From contig MEHQ01000481.1 in assembly GCA_008828725.1 (NCBI GenBank), positions 126,004 to 190,003 of the forward strand: a stretch of DNA of 64,000 nt, in the 5' to 3' direction. This stretch comes from Saccharina japonica (taxonomy: Eukaryota > Sar > Phaeophyceae > Laminariales > Laminariaceae). Each line of letters begins with the position of its first letter. The first letter of the stretch is position 1. Shown piece after piece: positions 1-11,107 of the stretch. Both the position numbers and the translations under genes were made by a program. The notes below the pieces were generated by a model. That model saw nothing but the letters and a program-made list of their open reading frames with translations, searched no databases and was not told the DNA's origin.

Positions 1-1075
1 TATATAGTAGTACAGAACTCCAACATATTGAGAGTAGTACTCGGAGCATGAGCAATATCGAACCCTGACATACTGCCAATACTCACAGTACCTCCGGCCG
101 AAAATCTTACCACTCCGCCTCTAAATATACGGACCGGTCGGATTAAATATCAATATACAGAGTATCCGTATATCTAAGGACGTAGGGGTATGATCATTGT
201 CGTACACCATTGCTCTCAACCGGCGGAAACGAAAAAATCAGATCTCAGACCTACTCGACTGTTGTGTCGACTTACCAAAAAGCAAAAACAAAAGGATGAA
301 CAAGAGGGTTAAAAGCAAAAGAGAGATCCAGGGCATGCCGGGGCTTGAACTCCGGACGTCAAATTCGTAGTCTAGCTTTCAATATTTTACCTAGCGTGCC
401 AAAGTTGCTTGTATTTGGAGGCACGACTAAACTAACATCTGGGACGCAGTATAGAAAACGGGGAAGCAGCTATGTTGATTTTGGGACGGTCAATATGTTT
501 TTTCATTATAATCATGCTTTCCAGACAATCTTGAACTTCCTACCGTGCGTACAATGTGGGTAGGATCGAGGTTGGGTATTTTTTTTATAGGCTACAGATA
601 TTCTCATATTTCTGTAACCACGCACGGTCGACACGAAAGTTTCCGGTTTCTATCCTACCAACCCAAGTTTTCAATAAAATACATACCTGGGATATATACA
701 CACAGGAGAAACCGGCTCACAACTCGTGACCTTGCAATATGATGCGCATAGAAGGCCCATCACGTGTGTTTGCTGCAGGCCGCTTCTGCTAATGTACGGG
801 GGTACGTTGCGCGATACATGCGGCGTTCCTAGCCCCCACAAACTAGCGCCACGCTCCCCGAGCTAACGCGTTGCCTACTTCAAAGGACTTGGGGTTGGCT
901 GTTCTAATCATCCCTTGCGTTCTGACCAACTGCCGGCGCTTGTAACCGTCTACGGTGGTAAGCTGCACGTGGGACAGGACGGGTTGCAGCACGCCTCCTT
1001 ATACCGTAGCTGGTAGCTGGTACAGCTCCGCTGCGCCTGGAAGCCGCTCGCCCAACCCGACCCGAGCGAAAGGAC
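1..1075. other. Gene-free region upstream of the transporter
   Basis: No coding exon is recognisable here. The first 60 bases carry a motif (ACTCGGAGCATGAGCA) that resembles pieces of the CTCGGAGTA inverted-repeat elements found at 29.7 and 53.5 kb, so this may be an eroded fragment. Around 335-420 the minus strand has a weak tRNA-like look (a GTTCAAGCC box-B-like word) without a proper cloverleaf. The last few hundred bases presumably hold the promoter and 5' UTR of the transporter starting at 1076; no clear TATA box or initiator could be assigned. Confidence 0.5.
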
Positions 1076-4000
1076 ATGGCGACGCCGTTTCCGTGGCCGC
1101 CAATGGTGGCGATTTCAATAGGCCTTGTAGCCCATTCGTACGCTCTCAGCAGCCTGTTTCCCTACGTGGGCTACATGGTGCAACATCTGGGGGTCACCGA
1201 CGACAAGGATGAGGCCGGCAAGTGCACGCGCGTTTTAGCACGATAGTGCGTTTCCCGGATACCGAATCCGTTCTAGGAGGCGTTCATTTTGTTCCTGAAG
1301 ACGCGATTGGTTGAAGAATGGCAGTAACCACCACGCTGCCTCCTGGCTGCTGGCTGTCTGGGCTTGAAACGCGCATGCGCCCCTTGCTGTTTCGATCTGA
1401 GCGCTTTGCTAGTGTTATGTTGCCTCCATCATGATATCGTTCATTGCGTGAATCGCCCTCGATAGCCCGCATATACATCAGTGGCTTTGACCCCACTGAC
1501 TCCTCCTCGGTGTAAGCTAATGTATCGTCCTGCAGTTGTTCTTCCTGTGTGCTTGCCTAGGCCTCCGCGTACCGCTTTGCGACGGCTGCCGCTTGGCATT
1601 ATTTTCGGCGCCAGTCCATCGCAATGCCCATTGCTCTGACTATCAGTGCTCGTAGAACCCCTCTATTGCTGCTAATAGTATTTCTGCTGCTCTGTGTGCA
1701 CAACGCGACAATGACCATACAGGATTTTACGCGGGTTACCTGTCCTCGGCCTTCATGGTCGGGCGCTTCGGGAGTTCGTATTTCTGGGGCCGCTTCGCCG
1801 ACCGCTACGGTCGGCTGCCGGTCATGTACATGGGGCTGTGTTCCATAGCGTTCCTGTCGGTCGCTTTCGGCTTGTCGACCACATTTGTCTGGGCTATTGC
1901 TTGCCGGTGAGGGGTGTGGTATATACCATGGTATGCTTCAGGAGGGTCCACCTAGTCGTGCCCCTGGATTACGTTCAACCTTTGTTCCAGCTGGGCTGGA
2001 GCATCAATATATATACCCCATTCGCTGATCTACCATCGTCCGATAGCACAGGTCGCAATGCAACCTTGAAGAACCCTGAGTCTACACTCCCATCGGCTAT
2101 TCTGTGCAATGCCTGGTACCTGGTAGATCATTAAAGAAACGCAGTACCGGCAGCCCTCCCGCCGCCGTCGCCGTAGTCATCTAACTACAGCATAATCTAT
2201 GTTTAAGCCATTCGACCGCAAACTGTACGTGCTGTTAGACACGAGCAAAACTGCCCATTGCTGGTTCATGCATCGTTCCTTGTCAACGGATTCCTCCGTC
2301 GTTGCGTTCGATGTACTGTAGGTTTCTTCTGGGAGCAATGAACGGCCTGATAGCCATCGCCAAGACCATGATCTCCGAGGTGTGCGGAAGAGAGCATGAG
2401 GTGGTCGGCATGAGCTTTGTCACAGGTGATTTGATGGTCATAGAGCTACAGTCAGCGAACTTGTACCATACTAGTCAGCGAAGTGGTAGTGGTAGTGGTA
2501 CACCTAAGGGCGAGAAAAACAGGCCAAAAGCCATATGTTCACAGGCGAAACGTGTAACTATTTTATTGCCGTCACGTCACACCTAAAGCAATACATTGAA
2601 GAACTGTAGCCACTTTAGATTGTTTTTTAAAGACCAACAGCAATACCAGGTGTATTGTAAAGGTCTACCGACATTCCACAACTCATAGACTGCTCGAGGT
2701 GTTTTGAAGATGGAGACGAAGCTATGTTACATATAACTTGTTATGGCACCGTCAACCCGAACTAAAGCTACAGTAGGCTGCTCTAACCCTTTCCGCCTCC
2801 TGCTCCAGACCCCTCTGTGGTGGAGCGCCTTGCTTTCTTGCTTTCTACTGCACAATTGGCATTTCCCCCCGCCAGCTGTTGTGCTTATTACCGTGCCAAG
2901 TGTTGCCTATCACGAACCACACGCGTGTTGCCTGTTACACGCCAGATGTGTTGTCTGTTACGCCCCATGCGTGTTTTCTGGTATGTTATGGTATTGCCTT
3001 GGATCACGTGGAAAGGCCTGTAAATACCTGGTTGCAGGTATCCAGGTAGTATTTGTACTACTTCGGAGGCGTATCTTAGATCGGAAACCAGGGATTTGTC
3101 CGCACGAGGCAACAAGAGCCCTTGGTTCAGTCTCCTTCGTGCCTTGAAATAATTGAATCTGCTCTTCTTCTTATAAACCTATCTATTCTTTCACGATTAG
3201 AGGTCCGTAGTAACTCGATGCTCATTGTCCGTACAGACCAATTGATACACAGCTCTTTGCAAACAGACCTTTCGTTTCGCAACCAGCCCTTCAAACAGGC
3301 CAACTGAACTCTTCGCAAACAGCAACTGACGTAACAGCCAAACTGACGTATTGTACTGACGTATTATGCAAATAGCCCAACTGACATCTACCCTAGGCCC
3401 AACAGTTTAAGTCGAGCAAATCGGGGCGTAAGTCGGACTTAGGAATCGAGCGAAGCGAGGTATTAAGACCGCCGCAGGCGAAAAAAAATGGGATTAAGAC
3501 GTGCGAATTTTACGCGTCTTAATCCGTTTTTGGCGTCTTAGCACGTCTTAGATTTGTCTTGGCGCATCTTAGCTTCGTCTTAGGGCGTCTTGGATTCGTC
3601 TTAGCACGTCTTAGATTCGTCTTAGCACGTCTTAAATTCGTCTTAGCACGTCTTAGATTCTTCTTAGACTCGTTTTGGCTGCAATGCAACCTTGAAGAAC
3701 CCTGAGTCTACACTCCCATCGGCTATTCTGTGCAATGCCTGGTACCTGGTAGATCATTAAAGAAACGCAGTACCGGCAGCCCTCCCGCCGCCGTCGCCGT
3801 AGTCATCTAACTACAGCATAATCTATGTTTAAGCCATTCGACCGCAAACTGTACGTGCTGTTAGACACGAGCAAAACTGCCCATTGCTGGTTCATGCATC
3901 GTTCCTTGTCAACGGATTCCTCCGTCGTTGCGTTCGATGTACTGTAGGTTTCTTCTGGGAGCAATGAACGGCCTGATAGCCATCGCCAAGACCATGATCT

Positions 4001-7000
4001 CCGAGGTGTGCGGAAGAGAGCATGAGGTGGTCGGCATGAGCTTTGTCACAGGTGATTTGATGGTCATAGAGCTACAGTCAGCGAACTTGTACCATACTAG
4101 TCAGCGAAGTGGTAGTGGTAGTGGTACACCTAAGGGCGAGAAAAACAGGCCAAAAGCCATATGTTCACAGGCGAAACGTGTAACTATTTTATTGCCGTCA
4201 CGTCACACCTAAAGCAATACATTGAAGAACTGTAGCCACTTTAGATTGTTTTTTAAAGACCAACAGCAATACCAGGTGTATTGTAAAGGTCTACCGACAT
4301 TCCACAACTCATAGACTGCTCGAGGTGTTTTGAAGATGGAGACGAAGCTATGTTACATATAACTTGTTATGGCACCGTCAACCCGAACTAAAGCTACAGT
4401 AGGCTGCTCTAACCCTTTCCGCCTCCTGCTCCAGACCCCTCTGTGGTGGAGCGCCTTGCTTTCTTGCTTTCTACTGCACAATTGGCATTTCCCCCCGCCA
4501 GCTGTTGTGCTTATTACCGTGCCAAGTGTTGCCTATCACGAACCACACGCGTGTTGCCTGTTACACGCCAGATGTGTTGTCTGTTACGCCCCATGCGTGT
4601 TTTCTGGTATGTTATGGTATTGCCTTGGATCACGTGGAAAGGCCTGTAAATACCTGGTTGCAGGTATCCAGGTAGTATTTGTACTACTTCGGAGGCGTAT
4701 CTTAGATCGGAAACCAGGGATTTGTCCGCACGAGGCAACAAGAGCCCTTGGTTCAGTCTCCTTCGTGCCTTGAAATAATTGAATCTGCTCTTCTTCTTAT
4801 AAACCTATCTATTCTTTCACGATTAGAGGTCCGTAGTAACTCGATGCTCTTTGTCCGTACAGACCAATTGATACACAGCTCTTTGCAAACAGACCTTTCG
4901 TTTCGCAACCAGCCCTTCAAACAGGCCAACTGAACTCTTCGCAAACAGCAACTGACGTAACAGCCAAACTGACGTATTGTACTGACGTATTATGCAAACA
5001 GCCCAACTGACATCTACCCGCGGGAGGGGAGGGGTTCCCAGCGTATTCGGAGGGCTTTGCTGCCCGGGTCCAAATCCACACTAATTTCAAGATAAAAAAT
5101 GTCCACACTAAAATCAAGTAATTTTCCTGGCCATACTAAAATCAAGTAATTTTTTCCTAAAGAGTCCCCCAGATGTGAAAATATGGATCTCCAGAACTTC
5201 GGTCAAAATCGAAATCGGCCCATAACTTCGCGAGTTAGCCACTTCTACACTAATTTCAAGATGAAAAAGGCCAGACGTAAAAAAATCGACCGAAAAAAAA
5301 AAAAAAAAAAAAGCCACTGCTGTACGTACAAGGGCTGTGCATCCATGCCGGCGTTTTGTTTACACTGCTGTACGTACAAGGGCTGCGCATCCATGCCGGC
5401 GTTTTGTTTGTGTCCGCTGTACGTACGTACGAGTCGTACCGCTGGACTGCTGCTCCTGCTGCTGTTGTTGTTATTGCTGCTGTAGATGGGTTATATAATG
5501 ACTACTACTATTATTATTGCTGTACGTACTGACTGGTGCTGCTGTATACTGATTTCACTCTGCTGTTGTTGTAGATTGTGGATGGGTGGATCGGTTGGTG
5601 CGTGTGTGTATCGATCGGTTGGTGCGCACGTACGTACGTGGTTGGGTGGGTGGGTCGGTGGTTGGGTGGGTGGGTGTGAGTGATGTGAGTGGATGTTGGT
5701 AAGTACGTGAGAGTGGGTGGGTGGGTGGGTGGGTGTGGGTGGGTGGGTGTCGGTGGGTCGGTTGATACGTGGTTGACTGCGTGTGTGGATCGTGACCCAG
5801 TTCTTATTTTTTTGTACGTAAATGTTCGACCAGCAGGTGGCAGCATGGTAAAACATAAAACGAGAGTTCGTATATATCTACGTGCACAATGTTTATTGTT
5901 ATTAGTTTCCTTCTTCGTCTACACAATAAACGCTTTGTCCGCACTCCTTNTGTATTTTTAGGTGGTATGTCGAAAGAACAAGTATTTATTTTGGGTCCAT
6001 ACGCCGAGGAGGATCACCTACGAATCCATGCAACAATAATCGATGTTATCGTTCGATATATATATATAATTTTCGGCTTTAGATGAAGATGCAGCAGTGC
6101 AGTTTGTTGCTTCTGTCTTTTTTGCTGCTGCAGCTGCTGCAGCTGCTGCTGTGCATTATGTTGACGCTCTGCTGCTGGCGAGGTAACCCGTTTTTCTTGC
6201 GTCGCCTTTACTATATTAAGACCACTCCGTAGGAAAGCCTTGTATTAATATGTATATCTTAAACAAGCAACACACGTGAGTAACAACGAGAACCTACCCA
6301 ATAGGCAAAAATTGGCGAGGGATACTCTGTATCTCACCCTGCATAACCTTACAGTTGCATCCCACTCGTGTGATCTGCAAACGCTTCAATACGCTTTGCA
6401 AACCCTTCTCTCGGTCCGTGTGCCTTTTTCGTCGTCAAGGGTGCTGGTCGATTGGACTCGTCCTTGGTTCCGGCCTTGGGGGTCTGCTGGCGGAACCGGC
6501 GAACCACTACCCCGGCGTGTTTTCGGAGTCTGGGCTGTTCGGAAGGTAATCACCGTGCGAACGGTAGTGTCTCGACGGTAGGCGTTGCCTCCAACGGTCG
6601 CCAGGCGCGGCCTGCAGCAGCAAGAATTGTTGCCAGCGCGACTTCGTCGGTTTCGTTGTGTCGCTAGGCGCAACTTGCGCCGTTGACTCTACCTGTGGGT
6701 CTCCGCTCCGCTCTCCACTCCCCTCCCCCCCCGGCGCGCTTTGTGGTTGGCTTCGACCGTTACCACTGCGCCAGTTCGCGCCGACGAAGACCAGCCGCCC
6801 GAGAGAGTGAGCCCCCGCCTTCCAGCACTCACGAGAAAGGCTTAAATTAAAACTGTCACCGTGGAAGACGTTGCTAACTATTATGAGGGACCATAGTAAA
6901 CACTAGTAAATAGGACCTACGGTACGCCCAAAAACCTATATGTTTCCCTATTTTGACTAGCAGTATTTGGTCCTATGTAGTAGTGTTCACTATGGTACAC

Positions 7001-10000
7001 CGTAATACGAAACAAGGGCGTAATTTCCAGCAGCAACGTCTGTTTCCGTTCGGCCAGATCACTCTCACCACCGGCGAGCGTGTCCTCGCCGTAGCTTTGC
7101 GGTGGCGCAGGACAGGCAGAACGCGCGATTCCGTTTCACGCCGAAACTTGTTGCGCTCCATCGACCGAGAATAGTGTGATCGACATCGCTGTTAGCCATG
7201 TTACTTTCTACCGCTGCAGAGCTTGTCTACATGTATTGTTAATAGTAGTGTGTCCCCTCAGACGTGGCTGTAATTCTGAAAGGGCTGTGGTTCATTACTC
7301 GTCTTGTTTTCTTGTATGTTTCCCCTTCTGTGCTGTGTGCCGACGTTCGAACCAAACCAGGTTCCCGTACTTGCTCCCGAACATCCTCGGGGCAAGCCTG
7401 GCCCTGACAGGCCTGCCTCTGGTCTATTTCTTCCTCGAAGAGACCTTGGACATCCAGAAGCGTGGCGACAGGTATGCATCAGGGGCTACGAACACGATTG
7501 AACTAATGTGGTTCACCCTGCTGTTTTGAAGACCAATGGACATTATGCACTCCCACTTTGGGCTCGAGGCGTAGACCAATGGACCAGTCCGTGAATTTCC
7601 CGGTTAGAGCGTCGGGGTTTAGTAAGTTTTTGTCGTGCCGAATACCGCACGGGAAAACAAACAAAGTACCGTGTGCCGGGGTAACGCCACTCTGCCTCGC
7701 CTGGTCGAATCCCTTCCCCCCTATCCCTCCACCAGAAAACCACGCCACAGCCGCAAACATCTCTATAGCACAACAGTAGTACTACTGTAAGCATCACACC
7801 TTGTGCGTGTGTCCATGACGGAAGAAACCGTCCCAGAACCAGGTAGTGGGTACACCGAAAAAAAAACGAGTTTCCAGGTCGCGTCGGTGTCGATCGCCAA
7901 CCTTCCCCCAACGACCAGCGAAATTCTGAAAGGTCTGCTGCGGTCGGTCTACTTTCACCGCAGAGGTGGGGAGTAGTGAGGTGTGCCGGAAAAGCAACCA
8001 ACCCGATGTCCGAAAATGCTGTGAGGCATAACGTGTATGGCATGTTGTCTCACATGCACGACCTCATTATTTCCCCGTGGTCGCCTTGTCTGGGTGCAGG
8101 CGTGGATTCGAGCCCCTTCCGACCTCGGAGGCCGGGTTGCGCAGTCAGGAGGCGACAGCGGGCGGGGAGGGAGGGGTCGAGTTGACCGGCGGGGGCGGGG
8201 GGGGGGGGGGGCGACGCCGGGTAGTGCAGACAGTAGTGGATCTGAAACCGTCAGCAACGGTGGGTGTGACGAAAGTAGCGCCCAGGCACGAGCCGAGGAG
8301 CGGTTACCTCTCGCTCGGCGACGCTCGAGATCGTCAAGTGGGGCGCAAGATCTGGAGGGGGGGGGTTTGCACAGCAGTGTCCATGATGGGGCTTATGGAA
8401 GCTCGCGGTCAGGGGGTGGTGGTATTAGACAGGGCGGGGGTTTCGATGCTGGTGGTGACGAGAGTCGGGGAGGAGGGAAGAGGAGGAGGAAGAATGCCTG
8501 CCTGCGAGAGTGTCTTCTGCCGGTTAAGCTGCTGGAAGAGAAGCGGGTTCGCACGATCCTGTTCGTGTACGTCTTGTTTTCGGTAAGAATACGACTGATT
8601 TTTCCTATGCGCTGTAGACGGTAGGTGCATTGTGCAGTAGACGGCCGTATTTTGCTGTGCCTTGTGATTACTCTTTGTACGTGCACCTCTTGAAGACATT
8701 ATGACGGAGAATCTTAGCGACGCGTACGGTTTTTCGCAAGTTACCCCCTACCCCCCGTTCGGCCAAACGTTCTACAACTAGACGATGTGCGCACGGGCTA
8801 AAAGACACGGTACCACCGTTTCTCTTGGGCCCCCTTCATCGCGCGTCGCCTCCAAAACGCAGTTCATAACCATCGGATCCCAGGAGGTGTACCCACTGTG
8901 GGCTCTCAGCACGTTGGCCAACGGGGGTTTGGATTGGACGACAAAACAGATCGGACAGGTGATGATGAACGCCTTCCTCAACACGATTTGTTGACATTTT
9001 GATCGTTTCCTTCGCGCGCTTTCTCGCTTCTTCGCCGGCGTATTCGTTCCAGTTTCTTGACATTGGCTTTGACGAAGCGTATCCTCTGTGGGCGATCAGC
9101 AGCTTGGGCAGCGGGGGTATGGACTGGACCACCCAAGAAGTAGGACAGGTGTGGGGCACCTGGCGGCAGGCCTCAAGCAAGCAAGCGCCAATTATTTGCT
9201 TCTCTCCCTCCGAGTTTCGCACCTGCGTGCGTTCTTCCACAACGCCATAATACTAGTAATACTCGAAGTAGTTAGTCAGTGCCTAGCCAGAACATTTTTT
9301 TCTTGGGTTTCCCTGCGAGTTGGTTTTGTTCGTGGGGTCGTCAACGCTTCACCCGCGTCCGGTACCCAGCGTGCCGCCGTCGTAGAATACGCTGGCGCGC
9401 GTGTGGTACAAATATACTGCAGCGCTACTTGTGAGAAAAAGCGACCAAGGTTTGCTCCTGCCACGCCCCCCCCCCCGCTCTGGCCGGCAAGGCGCCATCG
9501 CTTGTCCGATTGTTGGCGGCGGCGTCCATCCGGAGGGGCAGCGAAAAACGCAAATATAGCGTGCTGCGCTTGCTGCCCGCCGCGACAGTAGGTATTATAG
9601 GCGGCATTGCCGTATTGAACGTGTGGCCACCTCCCTCTCTCCATCGTGCAAGACGGCGATTGGCTGGCAGTTGGTCGGTGCCCGTCTTGGCCTGAAATGG
9701 ACGATTTCCCAAAGGCTCTCCCGGGACCAACAAAATTATTACACGCTCCGGCCCTCGCGTCTTGGACGCCTTTGAATATACCGCGATCGGCTTCGCGCGT
9801 TCTGTGCATTCACCTATTGCCCCTGTATTGCAGTTGCACCGATATTCTCCCCCTTTTTTATTTTTGCGCCCCCACCCGCTCTATATTTGCTATAGGCCCT
9901 TTCTGCGTGTGGCGGAGGCATGCTCATCTTCCAACTCTTGATCTATCCACGGATGGTCAAGCGGATAGGCGCTAAAAAGTCGCAGCGTTGGGCCTGCTGC

Positions 10001-11107
10001 GTCGCGATCCCCGTTTTCCTCGCCTACCCGTTCCTTTCCCGGCTGCACGACTCCGAGGGGACGCTTCTGGCTGCCTCGCTGGTCCTGCTGTTTTTCACCA
10101 ACGTGGCTGCAAACGCAGTAAGTGCCACGCTTGTCTCCATTCAGTATATATTCCATGTTCCTAATGCTAGACGGTGCTGGTGCACGATGTCCACCATCTT
10201 GGTGTTACCGGACATGTCGACCAATTTGGTGACGCTGTACGATACCGCTGTGCAATGGCGATCGTCTTGGCTTGTTTCGGTATCTGTATCGGTTTGTTTC
10301 TATTTTTCTATGTCTCCCTCGCTCTCGCCCTCTTCCTCGCTGTCTGTCTCTTTGCCCCCCTCTCTTCGTCGCTGTCCCTGTGTCTGTCTGTCTGTCTGTC
10401 TGTATGGCTGTCTGTCTGTCTGTCTGTCTGTATGTATGTCTGTATGTATGTCTGTATGTCTATCTGTCTGTCTGTCTGTCTGTCGTATCTGTATGTATGT
10501 CTGTCTTTTTGGTCGGGCTGTCGGGCTGTCTGCCTTTCTGCCTGTGTTCCTGTTTGTCTTATATTTGCGTGTCTCTCTGTGTATCTTTGCCTCTCTCAAA
10601 TGCGGGTCCGTGTATGGGTAAATTGTAGCTTTTGCCCTCGCTCTAGAGCTGCGCCAACTCGATTTCACATCGCAGCACCCGTGCCGAGAACAAGGCACCT
10701 CTGATCCGGTACCCCCTCCTCCTCTGCCCTTCCCTTCCCCCCTCTACCTGCAACAACAGGTGTTCATTAACGTTGCTCTGGCGACCAACAACTCCGTAGA
10801 CCCCTCCCGACGTGGCACCGTCAATGGCCTCTCGATGACCCTGGGCTCGCTGGCGAAAGCGGCCGGCCCCACCGCTGCCTCCACCATCTTCGCCTGGTCC
10901 ATCCACCGCCGCCGCCCTTTCCCATTCGACTACCACCTCATTTTCTACCTGTTGGCCCTTGGCATGGTCGTCGTCACGTTGGTGAGCTGGGACGTCGTTA
11001 TCTCCCCCGTCGAGGCGAAGCCGGAGGACGCTGCTGCTGTGTCTATCGCGGTGGCCGAAGAAGACTCGGAAGAAGACAGAGGAATCGGTCTGAGCTCTGG
11101 AAAGTAG
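1076..11107 (+). CDS. MFS transporter, zinc-induced-facilitator-like (ZIFL) type
   Basis: Twelve-helix major facilitator membrane protein of the plant/stramenopile ZIFL group, probably a proton-coupled exporter of organic acid or metal chelate; the substrate cannot be read from sequence. Exons by homology and phase: 1076-1217, 1723-1906, 2322-2425 (or its copy 3948-4051), 6440-6545, 7361-7471, 8100-8582, 8863-8958 or 9053-9148, 9896-10117, 10760-11107; about 598 aa. The start MATPFPWPP fits the family N-terminus. The DEAGFYAG junction and the MFS motif A WGRFADRYGRLP span exons 1-2, and VLGSGLGGLLAEPANHYP is in exon 4. Exon 6 encodes the long Gly/Ser/Arg-rich central loop and the start of helix 7. 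Intron 1 needs a GC donor. Exon 6 is out of frame by one step at a 15-G run (8197-8211): the upstream reading fits exon 5, the downstream reading ends VRTILFVYVLFS in phase with exon 7. Family assignment is firm, function only general. Confidence 0.88.
2055..3393 (+). repeat. Tandem duplication, copy 1 (contains transporter exon 3)
   Basis: This 1339-bp segment recurs at 3681-5019, offset 1626 bp. I found only two differences, near 3224 and 3371. It holds the end of transporter intron 2, all of exon 3 (2322-2425, encoding FLLGAMNGLIAIAKTMISEV and onward) and the start of intron 3. Near-identity over mostly intronic sequence implies a very recent duplication or an assembly artefact such as unresolved haplotypes. 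Confidence 0.95.
3394..3680 (+). repeat. Spacer with CGTCTTAG minisatellite between the duplicates
   Basis: The 287 bp between the two duplicated blocks contains a degenerate short tandem repeat, roughly 3510-3675, built on the words CGTCTTAGATTCGTCTTAGCA. No coding potential is seen. The repeat may have taken part in the duplication, but neither breakpoint lies inside a clear copy of the motif. Confidence 0.75.
3681..5019 (+). repeat. Tandem duplication, copy 2 (second transporter exon 3)
   Basis: Second copy of the block at 2055-3393. Its exon 3 copy (3948-4051) is identical in sequence, with the same flanking AG and GT signals. The exon is 104 nt, so including both copies would shift the frame; a functional transcript can use only one. 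Similarity stops abruptly after 5019. Confidence 0.95.
5280..5780 (+). repeat. Simple repeats in transporter intron 3
   Basis: The stretch has an A-run near 5295-5312, two copies of a 44-bp-class repeat (ctgtacgtacaagggctg..catccatgccggcgttttgt region, 5330-5410), a CTG/TTG tract (5440-5480), and a GGGT-rich array (about 5636-5770) made mainly of GGGTGGGTGGGT with TCGG interruptions. The G-rich array could form quadruplex structures. It is internal to an intron and irregular, so it is not a telomere. Confidence 0.8.
5950..5950. other. Single unresolved base
   Basis: One n lies inside transporter intron 3. It does not affect any exon. Confidence 0.95.
6890..6996. mobile_element. Miniature inverted-repeat element (MITE), copy 1
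   Basis: A 107-bp sequence in transporter intron 4 starts ACCATAGTAAACACTAGTAA and ends with an imperfect inverted copy (TTCACTATGGT), giving terminal inverted repeats of about 28 nt. A second copy in opposite orientation lies at 48562-48667, and the internal words AAAACCTATA and CCTATTTT are shared. There is no coding capacity. The superfamily cannot be named, because a target-site duplication was not clear. Confidence 0.75.
8863..8958 (+). CDS. Transporter exon 7, alternative version a
   Basis: This 96-nt phase-0 exon has AG before and GT after it and encodes 32 residues around EVYPLWALSTLANGGLDW. It covers the loop after helix 7, where the family carries a conserved E-x-x-PLWA segment. 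The following intron separates it from version b by only 94 bp. Its partner at 9053-9148 has the same length, same phase and 19 of 32 identical residues, so one of the two is probably chosen per transcript. Confidence 0.82.
9053..9148 (+). CDS. Transporter exon 7, alternative version b
   Basis: Second 96-nt phase-0 exon homologous to 8863-8958, encoding 32 residues around EAYPLWAISSLGSGGMDW. The segment reads IGFDEAYPLW, closer to the ZIFL family consensus than version a (IGSQEVYPLW). Both splice sites look intact (TTCCAG before, GTGTGG after). Inclusion of both exons would keep frame but repeat the segment, which would be unusual for a 12-helix transporter. Confidence 0.82.
10378..10500 (+). 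repeat. TCTG microsatellite
   Basis: Tetranucleotide tract of TCTG with TATG variants in the last transporter intron (10118-10759). Several frames stay open across it (poly Cys-Leu-Ser-Val), which produces spurious ORFs on both strands. Confidence 0.9.

Noticed and set aside
335-420. tRNA gene on the minus strand
   Set aside because: A GTTCAAGCC word is present, but the A box has mismatches and neither the T arm nor the anticodon arm pairs.
5636-5770. GGGT array as an interstitial telomere
   Set aside because: Irregular spacing and mixed GGTC units; an intronic simple repeat is enough.
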